Shown here in pieces: positions 45,626 to 54,459 of a DNA stretch of 64,000 bases. This DNA is from Roseivivax sp. THAF197b (GTDB lineage Bacteria > Pseudomonadota > Alphaproteobacteria > Rhodobacterales > Rhodobacteraceae), in the NCBI RefSeq assembly GCF_009363255.1, contig NZ_CP045318.1, positions 2,159,501 to 2,223,500 of the forward strand, read 5' to 3'. Position numbers and translations under genes: made by a program. The notes under the pieces are model-generated. The model had not been told where the DNA came from. It did no database searches and worked only from the letters and a program-made list of their open reading frames with translations. The first letter of the stretch is position 1; every line of letters starts with the position of its first letter.

Positions 45626-46638
45626 GCCGCGCATTGATCGTTCACCAGGCGGGCCCCGGCCTCACGGTTCAGGATATGGGTCGGCACGGCTACCTTGCTT
45701 TCGGCCTGTCGCGCGGAGGGGCTGCGGACCGGCTCGCCCTTGAGGAAGGGGCCGCCCTTCTGGCCCAACCCGTCCTGCCCGCGCTGGAAATGGCAGGCAT
45801 GGGCGGCGAGTTCGAGGCGGGCGAGGATATCCGCATCGCGCTGACCGGCGCGCCCATGCGCGCCAGCATCGATGGCGCGCGGGTGGCGTGGAACGCGAGC
45901 CACCTTCTGCCCCGTGGCGCGCGGCTATCCATCGGTGCGGTGGAGCGCGGAAGCTACGGCTATCTGAGCGTCGGCGGCGGGCTCGCCTGCGAGGAGCGTC
46001 TCGGCGCGCAATCGGCACATCTGGCCGCGGGGCTCGGCGCGCGGATCGTCGCGGGCGACCGGCTGCCCGTTGGGCCCGACAAGGGCGACCGGGTGGGCAT
46101 GACGCTCGATGTGGGCGGACGGCTCGATGGCGGGGCCGTGCGCATCGTCGAAAGCCTGCAAACCGACTTCTTCGCCCCCGAAGAGCGCGCGCGCTTCGAG
46201 GCCACCCGGTTTACCCGCGATTCGCGCGGCAACCGCATGGGTGTGCGGATGGTGCCGGATGGCGCCGGTTTCGAAAGCGAGGCGGGCCTTTCCGTCCTGT
46301 CCGAGATCATCGTGCCGGGCGATATCCAGGTCACGGGCGACGGCACGCCCTTCGTGCTCCTGGCCGAAAGCCAGACCACCGGCGGCTATCCCCGGATCGG
46401 ATCGGTCCTGCCCACGGACCTGCCCCGCGTGGCGCAGGCGCCCGCCGGTGCAACGATCACCTTCAGCTTCGTGGACCTCGCCACCGCGCACGAGATCGAG
46501 CGGCGCGAGGCCACCCGCCGGAAGGGTCTGCGCGGGGCGGCCCGTCCTCTCGTACGCGCACCACAGGACATCCCGGATCTGCTGTCCTATCAGCTGATCA
46601 GCGGCGTGACGGCGGGCGACGACCTCGAAGAGGCCTGA
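45622..46638 (+). CDS. pxpC: 5-oxoprolinase subunit PxpC (biotin-dependent carboxyltransferase-like)
   Basis: A 338-residue protein of the PxpC (KipA, allophanate hydrolase subunit 2) family, the carboxyltransferase-like partner of PxpB. Motifs include PGLTVQDMGRHGYLAFGLSRGGAAD at the N-terminus and SYGYLSVGGGLACEERLGA near residue 110. FTRDSRGNRMGVRM and GYPRIGSVLPTDLPRVAQA follow in the C-terminal half. It is the last gene of the operon. PxpBC without PxpA is common in lactam-utilising operons, but the substrate is unproven. Confidence 0.94.
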   Translation: MSRALIVHQAGPGLTVQDMGRHGYLAFGLSRGGAADRLALEEGAALLAQPVLPALEMAGMGGEFEAGEDIRIALTGAPMRASIDGARVAWNASHLLPRGARLSIGAVERGSYGYLSVGGGLACEERLGAQSAHLAAGLGARIVAGDRLPVGPDKGDRVGMTLDVGGRLDGGAVRIVESLQTDFFAPEERARFEATRFTRDSRGNRMGVRMVPDGAGFESEAGLSVLSEIIVPGDIQVTGDGTPFVLLAESQTTGGYPRIGSVLPTDLPRVAQAPAGATITFSFVDLATAHEIERREATRRKGLRGAARPLVRAPQDIPDLLSYQLISGVTAGDDLEEA

Positions 46639-46876
46639 GCCGCTCCACGGCCCCTGCTCTTTTCGGGACAGCGCCCGAAGATCCAATAGAACGCTGATAT
46701 AGCGGCTTTTTCGCAAGACGGGCGTGCGACTTCCTGCATCGCCCACGCCGCCCGGTAGTGTGCAATCCCCGCAAAACAAGCGGCCCCCGATCACAAGATG
46801 AATTGGCCCTGCGGTGAAACCAAACCTGACGGCGCGTGTTGATCCCGCAACAATTCACACGAACACGGAGGCAGCC

Positions 46877-48253
46877 ATGGGCAGCCCGATCAAGACCGTC
46901 AATCCCGCCACCGAAGAAGAGATCGCAACCTACGATCTCATGTCCGACGACGAGGCCATGAAGGCCGTGGATGCCTGCCACGCAGCCTTCGACGAGTGGC
47001 GCCTCGTCGAGCCCGAAGACCGGGCTGCGACCATCAAGGCCATCGGTCAGGCCCTGCGCGACAACAAGGAAGAATTTGCCGCGCTCATGACCCGCGAAGT
47101 CGGCAAGCTGATCGGCGACAGCCGGGACGAGATCGACCTCTGCGCCGCGATCTGCGACTTCACCGCCGAGAACGGCCCGAGCGAGCTGTCGTCCGAAGAG
47201 CGTGACATCCCCGGCGGCACCGGCGTCGTGGCCTATGCGCCCATCGGTGTGGTCTACGGCATTCAGCCGTGGAACTTCCCGGCCTACCAGGTGGTGCGCT
47301 ATGCCATCGCCAACCTCATGGCCGGCAACGGCGTTCTGCTGAAGCACGCCGCGAACTGCACCGGCAGCGGGCTCTACCTGCGCGATCTCTTCGAAAAGGC
47401 GGGCCTGCCCAAGAACCTCTTCACCGTGCTGCTGATCGACCACGATCAATCCGACGACGTGATCGCCCATGACAAGGTGCGCGGCGTGACCCTGACAGGC
47501 AGCGATGGCGCGGGCCGGATCGTGGCGGAACAGGCCGCGAAGAACCTCAAGAAGACCGTGCTGGAGCTGGGCTCGAACGATGCCTATCTCGTCCTTGATG
47601 ATGCCGATCTCGACCTCGCAGTCGAAAGCTGCGTCGCCGGCCGTCTCTACAATAACGGCCAGACCTGCGTGGCCGCCAAGCGCTTCATCGTGACCGACGC
47701 CAATTACGATGCCTTCGTCGAGCGCTTCACCGAAAAGATGCGCGCGACCGAGCTGGGCGATCCGACGGATGAGGAAACCGCACTCGGCCCCATGTCCAAG
47801 ACCGATCTGCGCGACGAGCTGGCCGATCAGGTCAAGAAGAGCGTCGAGAAAGGCGCACGCATCCTCTGCGGTGGCGAAGTGCCGGACCGCAAGGGGGCCT
47901 ATTACCCGGCGACCGTTCTGGTCGATGTGGCACCGGGTCAGCCCGCCTATGACGACGAGCTCTTCGGCCCGGTCGCGGCCATCATCCGCGCCAAGGATGA
48001 CATGGACGCAATGCGCATCGCCAATGATAGCCGTTACGGCCTTGGCGGCGGGATCTTTTCGAAGGACACCAAGCGCGCCCGCGAACTGGCCGCCAAGCAC
48101 TTCGACACCGGCATGGTGTGTATCAACAAGTACAACCTCGCAATCCCGAACATGCCCTTCGGCGGCGTGAAGGATTCAGGCTATGGCCGCGAACATGGCG
48201 GCTTCGGCATGAAGGAATTCGTGAACGTCAAATCGCTCTACGTCGCAGCCTGA
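46877..48253 (+). CDS. NAD(P)-dependent succinate-semialdehyde-type dehydrogenase
   Basis: A 458-residue aldehyde dehydrogenase of the Sad/YneI branch. The N-terminal region carries the cofactor-binding motifs VAYAPIGVVYGIQPWNFPAYQ near residue 120 and LTGSDGAGRIVAEQAAKN near residue 210. The catalytic Glu is in KTVLELGSNDAYLVLDDADL and the Cys in YNNGQTCVAAKRFIV near residue 262. The ATG at 46877 with GGAGG six bases upstream is chosen over an in-frame GTG at 46814. The Ser-Asn in place of the usual Gly-x-Asp-Pro is typical for this branch. Succinate semialdehyde is likely, but other aldehydes are possible. Confidence 0.9.
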   Translation: MGSPIKTVNPATEEEIATYDLMSDDEAMKAVDACHAAFDEWRLVEPEDRAATIKAIGQALRDNKEEFAALMTREVGKLIGDSRDEIDLCAAICDFTAENGPSELSSEERDIPGGTGVVAYAPIGVVYGIQPWNFPAYQVVRYAIANLMAGNGVLLKHAANCTGSGLYLRDLFEKAGLPKNLFTVLLIDHDQSDDVIAHDKVRGVTLTGSDGAGRIVAEQAAKNLKKTVLELGSNDAYLVLDDADLDLAVESCVAGRLYNNGQTCVAAKRFIVTDANYDAFVERFTEKMRATELGDPTDEETALGPMSKTDLRDELADQVKKSVEKGARILCGGEVPDRKGAYYPATVLVDVAPGQPAYDDELFGPVAAIIRAKDDMDAMRIANDSRYGLGGGIFSKDTKRARELAAKHFDTGMVCINKYNLAIPNMPFGGVKDSGYGREHGGFGMKEFVNVKSLYVAA

Positions 48254-48304
48254 CCCGCGACCCCTGCCCGCCCGATCCTTCGGGATTGGTCGGTCTGACC
48301 AACG

Positions 48305-48338
48305 AACGCCCCCGCCTTATCGGTGGGGGCGTTTTTTT
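48305..48338 (+). terminator. Rho-independent terminator after the dehydrogenase gene
   Basis: The stem AACGCCCCCGCC/GGTGGGGGCGTT is followed by a T7 run. It ends the plus-strand transcript just ahead of a convergent gene. Confidence 0.92.
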
Positions 48339-48355
48339 GATCGCCTGAGCCCGTG

Positions 48356-48643
48356 TTACCGGGAGGTCAGGTAATCCGCAGCCACATACCCCGTGACGGA
48401 CGGCGCATCTGCAAGTGAGACCTTGCACCAGAGCTGGAAGGCCTCGGTCACGCAATCGCGCTGGATAAGGTTGGTGCCGTCGGGCAGCCCGAGGATCACA
48501 CGAAAGCCGAGCCCGGGCCCCGCCCGCAGCTTCAGCAAGTCATCGGGCCCCGTGCCCGTGACGGTCGTCCGGGTGCCGATCGGGCTGGCGCAGCCCGCGA
48601 TAAGCGTGAGCGCAAGAAAGGCTGGAAGAAGGGCGTGGCGCAT
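48356..48643 (-). CDS. SH3-domain-type lipoprotein, 95 residues
   Basis: A small lipoprotein. The ATG at 48643 gives a signal peptide MRHALLPAFLALTLIAGC with the lipobox LIAGC, so the mature N-terminal Cys is at residue 18. The rest is a bacterial SH3-like fold with LKLRAGPGLGFRVILGLPDG, CVTEAFQLWCKVSL and GYVAADYLTSR. Such modules often bind peptidoglycan. It is convergent with the dehydrogenase and divergent from the histidine kinase that follows. Confidence 0.85.
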   Translation of the reverse strand: MRHALLPAFLALTLIAGCASPIGTRTTVTGTGPDDLLKLRAGPGLGFRVILGLPDGTNLIQRDCVTEAFQLWCKVSLADAPSVTGYVAADYLTSR

Positions 48644-48953
48644 AAATCCTGTCGAATCCCGTTTGTTTGAGAAGGCCGGAGCCGAACCATACCTTGCGCC
48701 GCCCACGCCGCAACCATGCGCCGGGCTAAAGCGCCTGCGGGGCGCAGATTTCATCGCAGATCGCCCCCGTCCCGGCCGGGTTGAAAATTGTCATGTGACA
48801 TATCAGCCGACACCCCGTACCCTTTGTTTCGCGTATTGAGATCGGCTGTTAGGGGCGCGCCACGTAACCCATGCCGCAAATTGAATTGGTGATGATCTGA
48901 CGACGCTACACGACTTTCAGAACGATATCGACGCGATTGGCGCAATCGAGGCG

Positions 48954-50075
48954 GTGCCCACGATCCTCGAGACGGTCTGCCTTGCCACCGGAATGGGCTT
49001 TGCCGCAGTGGCGCGCGTGACCGATACACGCTGGGTCACCTGCCAGGTTGTCGACAATCTGCAATTCGGCCTCACGCCCGGTGACGAGCTCGATGTGGAA
49101 AGCACGCTCTGCCACGAAGTGCATCAGTCGATGCAGGAGATCGTGATCCCTGACGTGCAGGCGGATGCGCATTACTGCGACCATCACACGCCCGAACGCT
49201 ATGGCTTTCGAAGCTACGTCTCCGTGCCGATCCGGCGGTCGGATGGCCGCTTTTTCGGCACGCTCTGCGCCATCGACCCGCATCCTCGGCCTTTGAAAGA
49301 TAAGCGTGTCATCGAGATGTTCCGCCTGTTCGCCTCCACCATCGGCGCCAATCTCGAGACCCACGAGCGGCTTCATCTGGCGGAGCGGCGCCTGACCGAA
49401 GAGCTCGATCTGGGCAAGTTGCGCGAGGAATTCGTGGCCATCCTCGGACATGATCTGCGCAATCCCGTCGCCGCTCTCAGATCGGGGCTGAGGATGCTGA
49501 AGAAGCAGCCGCTCGACACCCACTCGATCGAGCTTGTCGAACATATGCGCGCCTCGGCGCATCGGATGTCGGGGCTGGTGGAGAACATCCTCGATCATGC
49601 GCGGGTGCGCCTTGGTGACGGGATCAGCGTGCGCAAGAAGCCCTGCGACGATCTTGGCCGCACGCTGGAGCATGTGATCGCCGAGGTTCAGGCCGTGTCA
49701 CCGAACCATCGGGTTGTCGCCGATATCGACATCGCGGGCAGCGTCCTGTGCGACAAGGACAGGCTCGGGCAGCTCCTGTCCAATCTGGTGACCAACGCGG
49801 TGCTGCATGGGGATCCGGCGATACCGGTCACGATCACCGCGCAGGCGCGCGACGGTGCCTTGACGATCTCGGTCGCGAATGGCGGCGTGCCCATTCCCGA
49901 GGACATGCAGAAAAAGCTCTTCGAGCCGTTCTCGAGGGGCAGCGCCCATTCTGCCGGAAGCGGGCTTGGCCTTGGGTTGCACATCGCGTCGCAGATCGCG
50001 CGCGGCCACGGAGGCGCGCTGACGGTCGCATCCGATGACGCGCGCACCGTTTTCACCTTTCATATGGACGGCTGA
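48954..50075 (+). CDS. GAF-domain sensor histidine kinase
   Basis: A 373-residue soluble kinase. The GAF domain (about 1-130) opens with ILETVCLATGMGFAAVARVTD and has the STLCHEVHQSMQEIVIPD and SYVSVPIRRSDGRFFGTLCAID motifs. HisKA has the phospho-acceptor His in FVAILGHDLRNPVAAL near residue 165. HATPase has LGQLLSNLVTNAVLHG and GSGLGLGLHIASQIARGHGG. The start is uncertain. The GTG at 48954 lies inside the apparent GAF region, while the frame stays open back to 48885 with a CTG at 48897 preceded by GGTGAT. Family members usually carry those extra residues (FQNDIDAIGAIEAV), so the real start may be the CTG. Confidence 0.85.
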   Translation: MPTILETVCLATGMGFAAVARVTDTRWVTCQVVDNLQFGLTPGDELDVESTLCHEVHQSMQEIVIPDVQADAHYCDHHTPERYGFRSYVSVPIRRSDGRFFGTLCAIDPHPRPLKDKRVIEMFRLFASTIGANLETHERLHLAERRLTEELDLGKLREEFVAILGHDLRNPVAALRSGLRMLKKQPLDTHSIELVEHMRASAHRMSGLVENILDHARVRLGDGISVRKKPCDDLGRTLEHVIAEVQAVSPNHRVVADIDIAGSVLCDKDRLGQLLSNLVTNAVLHGDPAIPVTITAQARDGALTISVANGGVPIPEDMQKKLFEPFSRGSAHSAGSGLGLGLHIASQIARGHGGALTVASDDARTVFTFHMDG

Positions 50076-50238
50076 CGGGGGCACCCGCCCGTGATCGCGA
50101 TACCGCGCGAGACGGCAAATCGGTGCAATGCCGCCCTGCCAATCGCGGATCTCTCCGCTACATGACGGATCAGACAGGCGCGCCGGTGAATCCGCTCGGG
50201 CGCGCTTCACAACTTATACCGACCCGGAGACGCTTCAC

Positions 50239-51453
50239 ATGCCAGGCCCCTTGCACGGATTTCGGGTCATCGACCTGACCACCATGATCTCCGGTCCGCT
50301 GGCCACGATGACGCTGGCCGATCAGGGGGCGGAGGTCATCAAGATCGAACATCCCGATGGCGGCGATCACAGCCGTCAGGTCACCGGGCGGCGGGGTGGC
50401 TTTGCCGCGTCCTTCCTCAACAACAACCGCGGCAAGAAATCGGTCACGCTCAACCTCAAGGATCCGCGCGGCGTCGAGGCGGCGCTGCGCCTTTGTGAAA
50501 CCGCGGATGTCATCGTGCAGAACTTCCGTCCGGGCGTCGCCGAACGGATCGGCTTGGGCGAAGAGGCGGTGCGCGCGGTGCGGCCCGATATCGTCTATAC
50601 CTCCATCGCGGGCTTCGGCTTTACCGGCGACTGGGCGCGCAAGCCGGTCTATGATCCGCTGATTCAGGCACTCTCGGGTCTGGCCAGCGTGCAAGGCGGC
50701 GCGGATGCCGCCCGCCCCCGGCTCGTGCGGACGATCCTGCCCGACAAGCTGACCGCGATCCAGACGGCGCAGGCGATCACCGCCGCCCTTCTGGCGCGCT
50801 CCCGCAGCGGAGAGGGCAGCCATGTGCAGGTCTCCATGCTCGACACGGTGCTGGCCTTCCTTTGGAGCTCCGACATGGCGGGCTATACCTTCGTGGGCGA
50901 TGAGATCGAGCCTGCGAAAAGCGGCGATGCGCAGACCTTCGTGGAACTGATCTACCAGACTGCCGATGGCTGGATGGCCGTCTCCGCGCATACCGACAGC
51001 ACCTGGGCAGGGCTGGCCGCCGCGGTTGGACGTCCCGACTGGCTCGACGATCCGCGTTTCGCGACCGTCGCCGCGCGTGAGGAAAACAAACCCGCCCGGC
51101 TCGAATTGACCCAAGAGGCGCTGCATACGGACACCACGGCAAACTGGATGGAGCGGCTGAGCGCGCATGACGTGCCTTGCGCGCCGGTCCTGACCCGCGA
51201 TCAGGTCTATACCCATCCCCAGGTGCAGGCCAACGGCACGGTGATCGAACAGGACCATCCGCAGGCAGGGCGCATCCGTCAGACGCGCACCCCCGCCCGC
51301 TTCTCGGCCACGCCGCCCGATATTCCGATACCGGCGCGCCAACTGGGCGCCGATACCCGCGCAGTTCTGGCCGAGGCGGGCTATGACAGCCAAACCATCA
51401 CCGACATGATCTCGCAGGGCATCGCGACGGACACACAAGGCAGCGCAGAATGA
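50239..51453 (+). CDS. CaiB/BaiF (class III) CoA-transferase
   Basis: A 404-residue CoA-transferase of the formyl-CoA/alpha-methylacyl-CoA type. The N-terminal CoA-binding motif is ADQGAEVIKIEHPDGGDHSRQ, and FLNNNRGKKSVTLNLKDPRG follows near residue 60. The likely catalytic Asp is in RKPVYDPLIQALSG near residue 140, with the family spacing. The ATG at 50239 follows a GGAG about eight bases upstream. It overlaps the GST gene as ATGA, suggesting a two-gene unit for modification of a carboxylic or glutathione-linked substrate. Confidence 0.92.
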   Translation: MPGPLHGFRVIDLTTMISGPLATMTLADQGAEVIKIEHPDGGDHSRQVTGRRGGFAASFLNNNRGKKSVTLNLKDPRGVEAALRLCETADVIVQNFRPGVAERIGLGEEAVRAVRPDIVYTSIAGFGFTGDWARKPVYDPLIQALSGLASVQGGADAARPRLVRTILPDKLTAIQTAQAITAALLARSRSGEGSHVQVSMLDTVLAFLWSSDMAGYTFVGDEIEPAKSGDAQTFVELIYQTADGWMAVSAHTDSTWAGLAAAVGRPDWLDDPRFATVAAREENKPARLELTQEALHTDTTANWMERLSAHDVPCAPVLTRDQVYTHPQVQANGTVIEQDHPQAGRIRQTRTPARFSATPPDIPIPARQLGADTRAVLAEAGYDSQTITDMISQGIATDTQGSAE

Positions 51454-52184
51454 TCGACCTCTATTTCGCCCCGACGCCCAATGGCTGGAAGGCCGCGATC
51501 ATGCTTGAAGAAGCGGGTTTCAACTACCGGCCCATCCTGATGCGGCTGAGCGAGGGTGATCAATTCTCGCCCGAGTTTCTGGCGATCAGCCCGAATGCGA
51601 AGATGCCCGCGATCGTGGACCACGCGCCCGGCGAGGGCTGGGGCGACGATCCCGTGACCGTCTTCGAATCCGGCGCGATCCTGCTCTATCTGGCCGACAA
51701 GGCGGGGCAATTCGCCCCCCACCCGAGCGATCTGCGCGGACGCAAGGAATTGATGGAGTGGCTCTTCTGGCAGGTGGGCAATCAAGGCCCGATGGGCGGC
51801 CAACTCAGCCATTTTCGCAATTACGCGCCCGAAGATGCGCGCGATTACGGCTTCAAGCGCTATCTCGGCGAATATGACCGCAATCTCGGTGTTTTGGAGA
51901 ACCGTCTCGAGGATCGCGACTATATCCTGGGCACCTATTCGATCGCCGATATGCTGGCTTTTCCGTGGGCCTTTATCGCCAAGCCATTGGGCGCGTCGCT
52001 TGATGAATTTCCCCGCGTGGCCGATTGGCGCGCGCGGATCAAGGCAAGACCGGCCGTGCAACGGGCCATCGATCTGCACAAGTCAGAGCAGAACCGGGGC
52101 CAGCACCGGGCTGATAACAACATGATTTTGTTCAATCAATCCGCAGCTTCCCTCCGACCGAAAGGGGGCGGTGCGGCGGGATGA
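51450..52184 (+). CDS. Glutathione S-transferase, YfcG/Ure2-like
   Basis: A 244-residue GST. The N-terminal thioredoxin-like domain opens IDLYFAPTPNGWKAAIMLEE, whose T-P-N-G motif marks the Nu-class (YfcG, YghU) group that uses Asn or Thr rather than Tyr near glutathione. ESGAILLYLADKAG holds the glutathione gamma-glutamyl contacts near residue 75. The C-terminal helical domain ends with ADWRARIKARPAVQRAID. Members act as disulfide-bond reductases or organohydroperoxidases. It is coupled to the upstream CoA-transferase. Confidence 0.92.
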   Translation: MIDLYFAPTPNGWKAAIMLEEAGFNYRPILMRLSEGDQFSPEFLAISPNAKMPAIVDHAPGEGWGDDPVTVFESGAILLYLADKAGQFAPHPSDLRGRKELMEWLFWQVGNQGPMGGQLSHFRNYAPEDARDYGFKRYLGEYDRNLGVLENRLEDRDYILGTYSIADMLAFPWAFIAKPLGASLDEFPRVADWRARIKARPAVQRAIDLHKSEQNRGQHRADNNMILFNQSAASLRPKGGGAAG

Positions 52185-52567
52185 TTGCGCTGATCTGACT
52201 TGCTTGGGTTTACCAACGTGGAATGATGCCAAGATCATCGGTTTTGCGTCGGACAAGATCACACGAGGAAAATTCCCGCGCCAAGGCGACCCAGTTCTTT
52301 CGGCATCAGAGAGAAATGAGGCGACGACATTTATAAGGGAGGAAATGCCGCCGCCATTAAGTCTGCAAGAGGCTCGGGAGGAGGAGTGAACCGCTTGCCC
52401 ATTGATTTAGAGCATGTCGATGCTGCAGGTGCAAAGTAAAAAACGCCGCAACGCAGCATAAACTTTTCCAAGCGTCGCAAGTGCCCATGAATTGAGCAGA
52501 GAGCACGGCGCGCCGCAGCACGATCCTCCGTGCCTGATACGCGGGGCTCGCAGCCCTACCCGCGCCG
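52185..52567. other. 383-base AT-richer gap with a doubtful 72-codon ORF
   Basis: The base composition drops here relative to both sides. A frame at 52171-52389 would encode 72 residues beginning MRRDDCADLTCLGLPTWN and ending LQEAREEE, but it overlaps the end of the GST gene and has no clear ribosome-binding site. It may be a decayed gene. A short hairpin AGCAT/ATGCT lies near 52411-52424. The stretch marks the left edge of an accessory block and may be an insertion scar. Confidence 0.4.
52438..52458 (-). terminator. Weak terminator downstream of the 327-residue gene
   Basis: On the minus strand a short GCTGC/GCGGC stem with a GTT loop is followed by GTTTTTT. It lies about 110 bases after the stop at 52568. 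The stem is short, so confidence is low. Confidence 0.35.
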
Positions 52568-53551
52568 TCAGAGCGTCTGATCGTTTCTGCGAATGGTGAG
52601 CAGCCGCCTCAGCCAGCCGAAGCCCGCGATGGCACCGAGGATCGTCACGACCAACTGGAAGGTCGGATCGAGGATCACCGCCTCGAAAAAGGATGGGCGG
52701 ATGATGATGATGTCGTCGAAAGAAGCACCAAAATAGCGCACCTCAAGATCGTTCACCCCATGATCCGAAATTGCAGTGACGCGCATCAGGGATGTGTCGG
52801 GATCGGCCAGCATGATAGCCAAATGGCCCGTCGCGGTGTCGCCCTTCCGGTCCACGAAGCGCAAAAGCGCACCGCCCAGAAGCGCACCGCCGCGCAGTTG
52901 GCGCATGTCGCCGCGCACCCATCCCGTGGGGGTATAGCCGCGGATCTGGTAGCCGCCGGAGGCGACCGACAGCCGGTCGGTTTCCGAAAATCCCGCGCCG
53001 ATCTTGAGTTTGCCGCTGAGCGGCAATGTTCCGAATGTCTCGAGGACCTCTTGCCCCATGAGCACAAGCGCCCCGCCTTCCAGCCTGGCAACGTCCGAGC
53101 CTTTGTACCTGTCGGGCAGCGATACGACATCGATCCGCACCACGCCCGGCAAGGACGAGATCTTCAGTTCTGCACCGGCGGGCAGAACCCGCGTCGATGA
53201 TATTTCAGGACCGATGATATGATGCGTCCGGGACGGGCAACCCATGGGTTTCGGCGGCGTCGGGCTCTTACTTTCGAGAACCTCATCGTCATCGCCGTCT
53301 TTGGGCTTTTCGCAGATCCAGACTTCGCGGAACGTCTTGCCACTCATCTCCGCTTCGAGCGTGATCTCCAGCGCGCCCGTCTCCGCATCCACAACGATGG
53401 TGCGCCCGAGGCAGAACGCGAAATAGAGCCAAAATGCGATGATACCGCTCAGCAAGAGCGCGAAGAGGATGCGCGCCGCGGTGAGCAAAGACGGACACCA
53501 GCGGAGCAGGCTCGCGCGGATGGACCGCGGACGCTCCGGCATGGCGGTCAT
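52568..53551 (-). CDS. Membrane protein of unknown function, two-helix, 327 residues
   Basis: I do not recognise it. The product has one N-terminal membrane helix (about 22-50, LTAARILFALLLSGIIAFWLYF) and one near the C-terminus (about 295-315, LVVTILGAIAGFGWL). The intervening 240-residue domain should lie outside the cytosol. That domain has cysteines at WICEKP and MGCPSR and several beta-rich segments such as GGALVLMGQEVLETFGTLPLSG. It starts one base before the stop of the next gene upstream on the minus strand, so the two are in one transcript unit. Confidence 0.72.
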   Translation of the reverse strand: MTAMPERPRSIRASLLRWCPSLLTAARILFALLLSGIIAFWLYFAFCLGRTIVVDAETGALEITLEAEMSGKTFREVWICEKPKDGDDDEVLESKSPTPPKPMGCPSRTHHIIGPEISSTRVLPAGAELKISSLPGVVRIDVVSLPDRYKGSDVARLEGGALVLMGQEVLETFGTLPLSGKLKIGAGFSETDRLSVASGGYQIRGYTPTGWVRGDMRQLRGGALLGGALLRFVDRKGDTATGHLAIMLADPDTSLMRVTAISDHGVNDLEVRYFGASFDDIIIIRPSFFEAVILDPTFQLVVTILGAIAGFGWLRRLLTIRRNDQTL

Positions 53552-53552
53552 G

Positions 53553-54425
53553 TCAGCGACCCTCGTCCGGCAGGATCACGGTGATGTCGTGCTCGTCTTC
53601 TCCCAGGCTGCGGGTGACGAAGAAGGTGAGTTTGACGCGGCCGTCCTCGGCTTGGGCCTTGAGATCGGGGAATGGCAGGATGCAGGAAGCCGTATATTTG
53701 AGCGTGTCGGTTTCGGCGACGTCCTCGCATGGAACGAACGCCTGGTCCGTTCCCACGATCACCCCCGTCGGGTTGCCCGCGGAATTGACGAAGACATGCA
53801 GCGCTTTTTCATCCGGGGTTGGGCCTCCGTACCAGACCGATGGCACCACCAGTTCCGTCCGGTCGCCGCAACGCCCGACTTTCACGAGCGAGACCGCAGC
53901 CGTCTTGGTCACGTCCTCTTCGTAGTCGCCGTCATAGAGAAACGGGTCTTCGGGAGCCGTGACTTCATTCGCGATGGAATAGGTGTTTTCAGCCTCGAAC
54001 CGACCGTCCTTGGAATTGATCCGCACGCAGACATGCCACCTCGCATCCTGCTGCTCGTCGCCGCTGGGCTGCCCTGCCCGCGCCTGCCCCTGGGGCAGAT
54101 ACTCCACCGCCACATGCGCAGTCGTGCGCTCGACACCGTCTGCCAACGGGGTGTCGCTTCTTTGTTCGGCGTCGCTGCCCTGCCCGGCGTCATCGCCCTG
54201 CCCCTCCTCATTGCTTTGCCGAGCAACGAGCGCGCCGATCATGACGCCCATGACGATATCGCCGCTGACGCGCCCGTGTTCGTCGAAGCGTTCGAAGAAT
54301 TCCCCGACCCGCTGGATGTCCCCCGCTTGCGAGCTGTCTGCGTTCTGGGCATGCGCGCCCCGGTCGGGTAAAACGAAGGCAAGACCCAAAAGGATTGCCA
54401 AGGCCCGTCGACGACACCCAAACAT
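53553..54425 (-). CDS. Exported protein of unknown function, 290 residues
   Basis: I do not recognise it. The ATG at 54425 (MFGCRRRALAILLGLAFVLP) has a GGGGG site and gives a signal peptide cleaved near GAHAQ. Two upstream ATGs (54440, 54461) are alternatives and would overlap the divergent gene start. A Gln/Asp/Gly-rich run (GQGDDAGQGSDAEQRSD) lies near residue 80, and the remaining domain has four cysteines (WHVCVRI, VGRCGDR, FVPCED, TASCIL), likely two disulfides. It is divergent from the trypsin-like gene by about 34 bases, suggesting shared regulation. Confidence 0.7.
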   Translation of the reverse strand: MFGCRRRALAILLGLAFVLPDRGAHAQNADSSQAGDIQRVGEFFERFDEHGRVSGDIVMGVMIGALVARQSNEEGQGDDAGQGSDAEQRSDTPLADGVERTTAHVAVEYLPQGQARAGQPSGDEQQDARWHVCVRINSKDGRFEAENTYSIANEVTAPEDPFLYDGDYEEDVTKTAAVSLVKVGRCGDRTELVVPSVWYGGPTPDEKALHVFVNSAGNPTGVIVGTDQAFVPCEDVAETDTLKYTASCILPFPDLKAQAEDGRVKLTFFVTRSLGEDEHDITVILPDEGR

Positions 54426-54459
54426 TTCGCCCCCCGTCATTCGCAAGAAAGACCCGTTC

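Noticed and set aside
52171..52389. 72-codon ORF after the GST gene
   Set aside because: It overlaps the GST end, lacks a ribosome-binding site and matches nothing. It is kept only as part of the gap description.
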